Source of the DNA: Bostrychus sinensis
Taxonomy: Eukaryota; Chordata; Actinopteri; Gobiiformes; Eleotridae
NCBI GenBank assembly: GCA_020698575.1
Contig: CM036247.1
Span: forward strand, 33,662,586-33,726,585
DNA: 64,000 bases
Direction of reading: 5' to 3'
The translations under genes were made by a program, and so were the position numbers. The notes beneath the pieces were generated by a model that was not told the origin of the DNA, did not search any database, and saw only the letters and a program-made list of their open reading frames with translations. Shown one piece after another: positions 11,401-23,400 of the stretch; the stretch's first letter is position 1; each line of letters begins with the position of its first letter.

Positions 11401-14400
11401 TTTTGGGAATTTTTAGGCCTATGGATTTATTGCAGCAAAAAAATGGTTTTGCGGACTGTGGTTTTTGTAGCTAGAGCACAGCAAATGGTAACGTTAGCTT
11501 CACGGCTAGCGCTTTTGTGCTGTCATGCTTCAGCAAGTGGGCGGTAAACATGGGTGCGTGCGCGCCTCAGCCTTTATCTGTAGACTGTCACTTGTCCATA
11601 TCAAATAAAAACATCTCCAAATTTTATAATCCAGATTGACCTATACTTCGCACACTCACAGTCCTCCCTCTCTTTCTGCTGTATGCACTGTGTGGCCTGT
11701 TCCTGTGAACACGCTGCCCTTATTTATGATTGCCCGTTGGGCAGGGGCTGTCAAATTTTGGTAGCCCGAGTAAAAAAATTAATTGCCCCGGGACATCGCG
11801 CTAGCAATTTTGCGAGCCCTGCATGCAGCCCATTAAAAAGCTTTTGAGGCAATTACTTTTGAGCCCCTGAAAAAGATGCAGCTACACATTATTCATTCAT
11901 TCATTTTCTTCCCCTTATTCCCGTTTGGGGTCGCGGGTGACTGGAGCCTATCCCAGTAACTTTGGGCCGTAGGCGGGGTACACCCTGGACAGGGGCCAGC
12001 TTGTCGCAGGGCTGACACAGAGACGAACACAGACAGACAACCATTCACTCTCACATTCATTCACTAGGGGCAATTTAGAGTCACTAATTCACCAACACAT
12101 GCATGTCTTTGGATGGTGGGAGGAAGCCAGAGAACCCGGAGAGAACCCACAGTAACACGGGGAGGACATGCAGACTCCACCCAGAGAGATTGTGTGACAT
12201 TAAAGAGCTGTAATTCCTAAACCCTTTGTCTGATTTGAGCGTGAATACTCTCAAATTACAGCTGAGAGTCTGCACTTTTAAGCACATATTAATTATAGAA
12301 CTGTATTTTGAATATGACAGGCTAAAATAAAAAAACTTGTGTCAGGGCTAGAGGTGTAATGATACAGTTTCTATATCAATGTTTCAATTTTTTTTCCTAC
12401 GATACAACTATATCGATACACATTACCTCGTATCAAGTCCTATCATTTTCTAGGTAGAATACATCAATGTACATGGAAAAAAAATGATAATATCAGAAAT
12501 ATTGAAATTAGAAATTTGCATGTTCAAATAAAACCTTTTTGGAAGTAATTTTTTGATGTAGTTTTTAATTAAATAAAATCAGCATTTCTTTGCTCTGCCT
12601 GCTGGACACAATCAGCCCTGGCCGTGGGGTTACATTTAAGAGTCAGCTTTTATGCTTTTTGGCAAGTTGCTGTATCAATTATCAATCTGAAGGTGTTGAG
12701 TAGTATCAAATTTTATCGTTCTAAATTAGTCAATATTGTTCTTGTATCGTATTGAAACAGTTTTAATCAATACATATCGTATCGTTGCAAAAAGTATCAT
12801 TACACCCCTTATCAGTGCCCAAATATTTATGGACCTAACTGTGTACTGGGCTAAAATTAATCTAAATCTGGACAAGACCAGGCCTAAACCAAAGGATAAA
12901 CAATTGAATAACACAATATCACAAATAAAAAACATAATGTAAACCAGTAATAAACCAGGAAGAATCAAGGACTAATTTAGGACTAAACAGAACTAAACCA
13001 GGTCTACAAAGGAGAAACTATGAATTTCCATACATTACTATATAAAAACAACAGGAACTAAACCAAGAATAAACCCCATCTAACCCAGGATTAAACCAGC
13101 AATAAGTACAATGTACAATTTTTTTTAAGACTACAATCTGTGTCTCTCTATAGGCCTGAGAAACAGAAAACCTTCCAAAAATGACCCTAACGTTCCAGAG
13201 CCAGGAGACCTTGCTGATGGCTTCACTGTCCCCACTCTGGACGGACAGCTGGTCTATGAACCAGGCTCTTTCCACGGTTCTCTCATAATCCACGCCTTCA
13301 CCAACAAGTCGGCCTTCCTGGAGTGTATGTGGAGCTCAGAGGAGGCCCTGACCCCGCTGGTGCAGGAGCTGCCGGACAGCGCTCAAGTCCTCTTCCTGTC
13401 TCTGGACGACTCTGCGCTCTCTGATGTGCTGTGGATGAGAGAGCAGCTGTATCGGGTTTCTAACAACAGGTTACTGTACAATACAGCTCTGTACAGCTTA
13501 TTGGACAACATGACAATAGTTTACTTGCAAATAGAAGAGATTTAAACTGAGGGCTTTACTACGAAGCTGGTTGGACATAACCAGGCTTTATGTGAGTGAG
13601 CTGGCTTCTCAAAGCCTGAACCTCAGCTCTGAGATAACCAGTATCACGAAGGTGGTTATCAGCAGAATTTGTGAAGCCAGGGTTTGATCTTTGGCGTCTG
13701 TGCACACTCCCAGTTAAGGGGGCGTGTGCCGCGTCATTTGGCGCTTTTTACGCACAGTACAGATGCCTGCAATTCTCAGATAAAAAGATAATCATTTAAG
13801 AAGTAAAAAAAAAAATTAATAAAACAAAGCTGAAAGTCTATCAAAAGCCCAATAGAGCCTTCTGCAGCAGAAAACTAGGCCTACTGTTGATATATTCACC
13901 TTCATTAATAAAATGTGATTATTGTTCCTAAACTGACAGGTACACAATATAATCCCTAACCCATGTATAAAATATGATTATATAGGCTAATACTTAAATT
14001 TAACAAAGATTTAGCTCACTACTGCAGAAAACTGTTGATCATTATGGTTTTGCATTAACATTAGACACTGGCTGCCTGTGCACGAGGCTGCCGTGGGAAC
14101 AGTGGAGAGGTTTTTCTGGGGCTATGTGGAGCAAAATGGAGTGCAGTGGTGCTGACCTGAAGGTTTGAGCCGCGGTCTGACTCTCGGTCTGAGCCGCGGC
14201 CTGACTCTCGGTCTGAGCCGCGGCCTGACTCTCGGTCTGAGCCGCGGTCTGACTCTCGGCCTGAGCCGCGGACTGACTCTCGGTCTGAGCCGCGGCCTGA
14301 CTCTCGGTCTGACTCTCGGTCTGAGCCGCGGTCTGACTCTCGGTCTGACTCTCGGTCTGAGCCGCGGGCTGACTCTCGGTCTGAGCCGCGGTCTGACTCT

Positions 14401-17400
14401 CGGTCTGACTCTCGGTCTGAGCCGCGGTCTGACTCTCGGTCTGAGCCTCGGTCTGACTCTCGGCCTGAGCCGCGGACTGACTCTCGGTCTGACTCTCGGT
14501 CTGAGCCACGGTCTGACTCTCGGTCTGAGCCGCGGTCTGACTCTCGGTCTGACTCTCGGTCTGAGCCGCGGTCTGACTCTCGGTCTGAGCCTCGGTCTGA
14601 CTCTCGGCCTGAGCCGCGGACTGACTCTCGGTCTGACTCTCGGTCTGAGCCGCGGTCTGACTCTCGGTCTGAGCCGCGGCCTGACTCTCGGTCTGAGCCG
14701 CGGCCTGACTCTCGGTCTGAGCCGCGGTCTGACTCTCGGTCTGAGCCGCGGCCTGACTCTCGGTCTGACTCTCGGTCTGAGCCGCGGTCTGACTCTCGGT
14801 CTGACTCTCGGTCTGAGCCGCGGGCTGACTCTCGGTCTGAGCCGCGGTCTGACTCTCGGTCTGACTCTCGGTCTGAGCCGCGGTCTGACTCTCGGTCTGA
14901 GCCTCGGTCTGACTCTCGGCCTGAGCCGCGGACTGACTCTCGGTCTGACTCTCGGTCTGAGCCACGGTCTGACTCTCGGTCTGAGCCGCGGTCTGACTCT
15001 CGGTCTGACTCTCGGTCTGAGCCGCGGTCTGACTCTCGGTCTGAGCCTCGGTCTGACTTCGGCCTGAGCCGCGGCTGACTCTCGGTCTGAGCCGCGGTCT
15101 GACTCTCGGTCTGAGCCGCGGTGCTGACCACGGTCTGACTCTCGGTCTGAGCCGCGGTCTGACTCTCGGTCTGACTCTCGGTCTGAGCCGCGGTCTGACT
15201 CTCGGTCTGAGCCTCGGTCTGACTCTCGGCCTGAGCCGCGGACTGACTCTCGGTCTGACTCTCGGTCTGAGCCGCGGTCTGACTCTCGGTCTGAGCCGCG
15301 GCCTGACTCTCGGTCTGAGCCGCGGCCTGACTCTCGGTCTGAGCCGCGGTCTGACTCTCGGTCTGAGCCGCGGCCTGACTCTCGGTCTGACTCTCGGTCT
15401 GAGCCGCGGTCTGACTCTCGGTCTGACTCTCGGTCTGAGCCGCGGGCTGACTCTCGGTCTGAGCCGCGGTCTGACTCTCGGTCTGACTCTCGGTCTGAGC
15501 CGCGGTCTGACTCTCGGTCTGAGCCTCGGTCTGACTCTCGGCCTGAGCCGCGGACTGACTCTCGGTCTGACTCTCGGTCTGAGCCACGGTCTGACTCTCG
15601 GTCTGAGCCGCGGTCTGACTCTCGGTCTGACTCTCGGTCTGAGCCGCGGTCTGACTCTCGGTCTGAGCCTCGGTCTGACTCTCGGCCTGAGCCGCGGACT
15701 GACTCTCGGTCTGACTCTCGGTCTGAGCCGCGGTCTGACTCTCGGTCTGAGCCGCGGTCTGACTCTCGGTCTGAGCCGCGGTCTGACTCTCGGTCTGACT
15801 CTCGGTCTGAGCCGCGGCCTGACTCTCGGCCTGAGCCGCGGTCTGACTCTCGGCCTGAGCCGCGGTCTGACTCTCGGTCTGACTCTCGGTCTGAGCCGCG
15901 GTCTGACTCTCGGTCTGACTCTCGGTCTGAGCCGCGGCCTGACTCTCGGTCTGACTCTCGGTCTGAGCCGCGGTCTGACTCTCGGTCTGACTCTTGGTCT
16001 GAGCCGCGGTCTGACTCTCGGTCTGACTCTCGGCCTGAGCCTCGGTCTGACTCTCGGTCTGAGCCGCGGACTGACTCTCGGTCTGAGCCGCGGGCTGACT
16101 CTCGGTCTGAGCCGCGGGCTGACTCTCGGTCTGAGCCGCGGTCTGACTCTCGGTCTGAGCCGCGGGCTGATTCTCGGTCTGAGCCGCGGGCTGACTCTCG
16201 GTCTGAGCCGCGGCCTGACTCTCGGTCTGAGCCGCGGTCTGACTCTCGGTCTGACTCTCGGTCTGAGCCGCGGACTGACTCTCGGTCTGAGCCGCGGTCT
16301 GACTCTCGGTCTGAGCCGCGGCCTGACTCTCGGTCTGAGCCGCGGCCTGACTCTCGGTCTGACTCTCGGTCTGAGCCGCGGTCTGACTCTCGGTCTGAGC
16401 CGCGGGCTGACTCTCGGTCTGAGCCGCGGTCTGACTCTCGGCCTGAGCTACGGTCTGATTCTCGGTCTGAGCCGCAGACTGACTCTCGGTCTGAGTTGCG
16501 GTCTGAGCCACAGTAAGTTTAAAGCTCCGTCTACAGTCTTGTATTTTAATGTTATCAAATACAATAAAAAGTGTTAAACTTGAAGAGTTCAGTCATTTCT
16601 TAAACTCAGTCTGTAGCGCTGGTCGATAAAATGTTTATGTAAATGTGTTAACTACCAAAGATCAAAGCCCAAACTCATGAATAAAACCTGGTCTGGACCA
16701 GGTTAGCTCTGCTGCGTATGTTTCTGTAGAGATCTAACCAGGCTGAGAAGTGAGACACCTTTGTGACACAGATAATCCTGGGTTTAGGCTCGACTCAGCG
16801 AGTTTAACCAGAAATCTCACTTCGTAGTACAGCTCTCTGCTCTCACACCACCTTTACGTTTTTCTTAAAGGGGCTATATATGCAACGCATTTTTTATGAG
16901 CATAAGACACACCAAGAACGCAAGCAACGCTGCTTTGTCAGCTCCAACTGCATCTATCCTTAAAGTACCATGACACAGAAGTCAATATGAGAGTACAGCC
17001 TCATAACAGGACTACACTGACTATAGTGGACTCAATATTTTCACTGTCTTTGAGGGAGAATTGTTTCATTGCAATGTGTTTTATTTTCTTTGATTAACTC
17101 TGTACAGTCCATCCTTGTTAAATGTCTCATAGGATTCTGACGCTAACCAGAGTCACCTGACTTTAGTTCCCTTTGAGTGAGACTGTGCAGAGAGAGAGAG
17201 AGAGAGACAGGAAAGTTCTATTCACTGTCAGAGCCACTAACCCTTCAGACACATGTTCAGTGTATCAAGTAGACTAAATGCAGTGCTGCTGATGATGATC
17301 AAATAAATATAACAAATAAAAAATATTTTTGATGTCCTCCACTTGTACATGCACAGCCAGATCCATACAGCACAGCCTTGAGCCACACAGGGCCAGCTGT

Positions 17401-20400
17401 CAATCAAGCAATGTAGGGCGCATTATGAGGCAATGGGATAAACACATGTGAGACTGTCATTACGTAGCCTTTATGCAGCGTTTAAAGACTGCTCAGTCTT
17501 CACCGTAAGGGTGTAAAAGTAACTGGAACAGACTGAATGCCCAGAGGCAGGAGCTGTAAAAGAAGTTCAGGGAAATACGAGCGAAAATCAAGGATGAAGT
17601 ATTAAGTATTAGTTGGAACGTATTTTCAACGCTCCATCTGTGCAATAAAAGCAGCAGTCGTTCCTCTGCAAAATTTTTGCACCTGGTCTTCCAACGTGCT
17701 AAATTTTCACGCACTTTTAGCTCCTGTACTCGTGATAAATCAAGCAAAAACTTCTAAACAATTTTGCACATTCTGGTGAGAACATACATATTCATTGAGT
17801 CACTGAGGCAAAATCTGTGCTGTGCTCATTTAGCACCTGTGAGAGACGCTAACCGCAGCTGCGCCTGGTTTTGCTCCACTAGCACAACTTTTTTATTTAG
17901 CATGCATACAAACCTTTGATAAATCTGTCCCTTAGTGCATTGTTCTTAAGCCCTGTGGCTGTGAGCTGCTGCTCAAGAGGAGTAAGCAGTTTGAGGCCCC
18001 TACTGTGTCTCTCAGAGCTACCTCATGCTCTTGTTCTGGGGTGCTTCTGTGTATGGATTACATGTATAAAGATCATTTGTTACGAATCTACGAGACCATA
18101 ATAAAGAGGCTGTCTGTGCTGGCTCGGTGTATTTCCTTCTAACATGTCTGTTTTTATATTCACTTTTTACAGTAAAAAGGATGTCCTGAGCCGACTGCAC
18201 TTTTCTCCGTTGCCAGTGTTTGCTCTGGGGAACTGGATCCCCCGTGTGCTGTACTCCTGGGGCTGCACCGGTCCTAGCTGTGGCCTGTACCAGGCTGTGT
18301 TCACCTCCAGCGGTAAACCACTCTGTCATCTGTGTCTCCTGTGCAACTGTTACCCAGTCTTATCCATTTGATTGTCTCTTCTAGACTGGAAAATGCCTAT
18401 CATTGTCAAAAGACTTTTTGCTCGATATGACTGGCTGGATGGGCGCTGGACTAAGGATCCATACAGGCTGGTAGATGCAGGTGATGGTTGTACGCCCTCT
18501 CCTGGTGTGGAGGGTGCAGTGGCCTGGGTGTCAGAAGGTGGATGCTCATTCTTCACAAAGGTAAAGCAGTGAATGTAGGCAATGTAATTAACTTGGTGTG
18601 CAAAATAATGCTTGACATGGCATTATTTTGGCATATTCTCCCTCTTCTTATGATGTCGGTTCCTTATAGGCATCTGTAATATTGACATTAATCTCATCTT
18701 TTCTTCCTTCTCAGGACTCAAATTTGTTAGTGGCATTTTTAAGTTTTATTTTCAGCTTCTTAGATATAGACAGTAAGATCTGGAGGAGTGGAATGGAATG
18801 GAGCAAATCTGCCCATCTGAACCATTCACTTTTGGAAAATAGCTGTTTGGACCCCCCCCATTTTCACATGAAATATCAGTACATCACTCAGTCTTCTTGA
18901 AATGTTTCATTAAGTTTCCATTACACTTGCTTAATGAGAAAATGCCTAATTGGACAAAACTTTTTTTCTCTTCTCTGCACAACGTTCATGCTGCGCAACA
19001 AGCAGGAGGGGCAGAGTGTGCTTGTAGAGGGGTGCACTGAACAGGACAGAGGAAGCAGCAAGTCATGCCAGACAGAGAAGACTTTAGGCTTGTGGGTGTT
19101 TGTTTCATGTCAAGGCCCAGGAATCTTAAAACTGTTAATTATGTTAAATATAGCAAATAGTAAATATAGCAAATAGTCAAATATACACACGTTGAATTAA
19201 CACTCAGCAACACAGCAACACACAGTGTTTTCAGATCATATCAATTATTACATATATCAGTGGTTCTCAAAGTGGGGTCTGGGGCCCCATGGGGGTCCGT
19301 GAAGGTACTGCCGGGGGCCCCCTGCGGCTAAGTTAAGTACATGAAAATCAATTGAGTTTGAAATGAATTACTTGGTTTATTAGTTATATACTTGTTTAAA
19401 AATATGACTTTTAAACAATTTTTAGCCAACAGTGTTTTTTGTAAGATTTTTTTAGACATTTATTGAGAAAAACATGACTTAGTCTTTTGAATAGAGGGAA
19501 GTTCTATAGTTGGGGGTCCATGTGGGATTTTCAGAAATTTAAGGGAGCCACGACAGTCTTGACTTTGGGAGTGGCTGACATATATTATATTAAATTGAAA
19601 ATTGATCAAAAAAAGAGAAATTTACTTCCTGTAACTTTTTTATGATCATAAGATTGAAAAGGGCGAGGAGAGGCTGACCAAGCAGCAGGGAACAGCAGTC
19701 AGACACTGACATGAGAGACAGGAGGAGGATAGACTTTGTCTAAAAGTAAATAACACTAAATCTAATCATAACTACTATTAAGACATTTCTAACATGATAT
19801 ATCAGGCTAATTAAAAAAATTAAATAAAACATTTACATTAAACATTTGAACCAAGGCATGTCTTGAAAATGTAGATTTATCAGAAATTGCCTAGTTTATC
19901 TGCATATTTGACAAAATAATAATGATACTTATTATTTGGGCGTCAGTGCAAAGGATGAGTCCAGCTGGCTCTGGATCAGTCTCAGAATAGGTTGCTTTAC
20001 CATGTCAAATATTGTACTGTATTTTGCAGACATTTAAAACAGTAACTCCATTGTACAGTGCATGGCAATAATCTAAATGGGAGGTAACAAAGGCATATAT
20101 GGCATATATTCTTAAGGTCACTATGGCTCAGGAAGGACTTGACTTTGGCTAGAAGGCGAGAGAATCACCAGAGAATCAAGAACAACCTGTTTAAAGTGGG
20201 GGGCCAGAGAAACAAGACCAGGAGCTGTACTGGGCAGGTTTGAGGCACCAGTGGTCATTTTTTGTTTTACCATGGCCCTACACCTCTTCTATAGAACATT
20301 GTCCATCTTTTTAGAGCTTCATGTAAAACTTTGTCTGTTGTCCTCTGTCACATTTTCTGGCTGGTGCTGGTTTTTGCAACAGATGCAGAGCATGGCCAAA

Positions 20401-23400
20401 TTCAATGCGTCCGGTGTCCTTGTGTACACTGATCCTGGTAACCCCCTCCAGGACATGAACTGTGAGGGCACTGACTGTGACACATCTCTGAATATCTCTG
20501 CTGCCATGGTTCACCAGGAGCCCTCAGTGGCACAGGCTCTACGGTAAGACCAGTGCTTAGACAGGATTCACCACTGACCTTCAACTAAGATTACCTGTGC
20601 TTAAAGGATTTCTGTAGCCAATGTTTTAAATGACTAAATAGTTAAAACAGCAGCCCATTCTCTGATATTAAACTAAATAAGAGGCAGAATAATGATTTAA
20701 CTCTTGTGAACTAATAGAAAGTAAGATATCTTAAACAGTGTCCTAAGTCCACAAGCGCCACACTTGTAGTTTCATCTTTTTCAAAGTTTCTTTCCTTCAC
20801 TCATAAAAAGACTAGAAGATATTTGAACAGTGACCTGGCACTTTCATTGCCCTGATCCTAGTCCTGCCTCCACGCTGGGGCCTGGGCTGCACCAAACTGG
20901 GCAAAATCACAGACCTAGGGTAAATCATTCATCTGTTAAAACATTTAAGGGTCATTTGTAAAATGATGTGTGATAAGTCTCTGGTTCATAAAATGTTCAG
21001 GCTAATCCTGACCTTAACCTTGTTCCGGAGCAGGCTCAGCTGCCTGCATTAGTTTCCGTAGTGACTGAGTGAGCCTCAGGATGAGCCTGTTTTATGAAAC
21101 AGACATTCAGTTCAGTTCAGTTAGATAAAACAATAAACAGTAAACGGCAACAGAACAGCAATCATGAACTTGTGACTGAAAAGGCTCAGGCAGAAGCAAA
21201 GCTTATTAATGCCAGCCTAGTTACAACTGCTTAACCTTCACTTGGAAAAAAAAATAATAAAGAAGAAAGAAAAAAAATCACTTACAGTCATAACTCTCAG
21301 ATATAGAAGTGCACAATACTTTTTTAAACATAAAAAGAGAACTATGTGTATGTGTATATTTTTAATGCCAAGTTAGCACTGTTCCACAATTTAACCCCAG
21401 TAACAGAAATAGATCTCCTAACTTCCTTTTTAGCTTCTTGTAAAGTAAATTTACACATAACAGTCAACTCATATTTGCTCTCAGGAACTAACAACAACCT
21501 CTTAGCTTTTGATTTGAACAATATTTGCATGATTCTGTAATAAACCAAATCTCTGAACTTCAGAACATGAGAATTTAAAAATAATGGATTAGTATGATCA
21601 TAAAACTCAGCCTTATGTAATACATATGACTCGTTTTTGCTGTAGAACAGTCTTATCTATTATGGTTTTATTAGTTGATCCCCACAGAGAAAGTTAAATA
21701 AGGGAATAACAGTGAGCATCAAATGAAATACAAACCATTGTAATTTAACATGTTTCTGGCTTTATACCAGATTGCTATTAACTTTGAAATTTTTCCTTTC
21801 ACATATTGTACATGTTGTTTTCAATTAGGTTTACAGTCTATCACAACTCCCAGAAATTTAGTTTCACAAACTCTTTAAATTTTCACATGACTTTGGTCAT
21901 GATTTTTAATTGATGATACTTTTTGGATTCCAAATACCTTAAATTTGGAATGACAACAAAATAAGTCAAACTTATCCAAATAAGACTAGCTTATTGAGTT
22001 AGCTAGATTTATGGAACAGCCCTCAGCAATTTGTCATTTATATTTACATGTGCTGTACATAAGGGACTGGTTGCTTTGTTTCCAAGTGGCATATTGTAGA
22101 TTTTGTATTTTAACATGAAATCTTCCATAGTATGAGTTTAAAATGCAGTCATTTACATTTTTTAAATGCATTTAATGTCCATAGTAGACCTGACAGTAAA
22201 AACATAATATCTTTCTTCTGTTTGTTTTGTAGACTTGGACAGCCAGTGAACGTCTCCTTCCAAAACACCCCGTCCCCAAATTTCTTCATTAGTATTGACC
22301 CACAGGGGGCACTGGCAGAGATGGGCTGGTTCCTCTACCCGTCTTTCCAATTCATCAACTGGCAGGCGCAGTGGTGAGACCATTTTAAACTCTTTTATGT
22401 TGCACATAGATTTTTTTTAATACATTTTTAAACTTTCATGTTTGCCTCAGTTGGTATTCCAGACACTGCCCTCACCTACTGTAGTTTAACTCGTACATTT
22501 CTGGTCACATTCAGTTTGTACAGTTAAAAAAACACAGCTCCTTTTCATCTTTTATCTTCCCCCCTCTGATTTTCTGGTAACACAACATTCAATTCCATTG
22601 CTCCGTCTATCACTTGCACCGTCTTGCTAACCTTGTTCATGCCCTGGTCACATCCTGCATCAGCTACTGTAATTCCCTCTGTACATCTTACCCTAAAAAT
22701 TTTCCCAGAAACTTCAAATGGTCGAAAATTCTGCTGCCCACATCCACACTAGGACCCCCTCCTGTGATCACATGACCTCCATCCTCAGACAACTCCTGGT
22801 CCATTTCTGAACTGACTTTAAAATCCCAAAGCTAACTTCCAAAACACTCCTTCTGTCCACTTGTCCTGCCCATCTGTCCTCCATGGGGGCCTTCAGCTGC
22901 TCTGCCCCATCTCTGGAATACACTCCCACAAGCCCTCCATGCCATATAGACTCTCTCTTATTCAAGTCCCATCTCAAAACTCATCAGTTCCACCTGAATC
23001 CATATTTCCGCTGTGCCATCTGTTCTATTCCATTTTCCCATTGTCAATTTGTTTTAGCGCATTGTTTGTTTTTTATGTGTATTGTAACGTGACCTTGAGG
23101 GCTTTGAAAGGCACTTAAAAATAAAATGTATTATTATTATTTTATTTATTTATTTATTTTTTATAACTTCTTCAGGTTTGATTTCTACACCAGTCTCCTG
23201 ACTAAGCTTAAGAGTCCAGCCAAAGTCCTCCCTGTTTTTGACAAGGTCCTGATGCAGGGAGACAGGGGAGCAGTGGCTACAGTCCAGCTGCCTCCAGGTA
23301 ATTAACAAATGAATGTGGTGGACAGTTGTTTAATGAGAGATTGTTTAATGGAAAAAACTACTATATATAAGTCTTATCTGTCAGTACTAATGGACTTAGA

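Noticed and set aside
13327..13545. Separate small ORF continuing after the exon 2 donor
   Set aside because: It is exon 2 of copy 1 read through into its intron; the consensus donor at 13470 and phase-matched exon 3 explain it.
14042..16511. 816-codon, 307-codon and 300-codon open frames (TESQTAAQ, LSRGLTLG types)
   Set aside because: They are produced by a 12-bp minisatellite with no stop in most frames, lie inside an intron, and occur on both strands.
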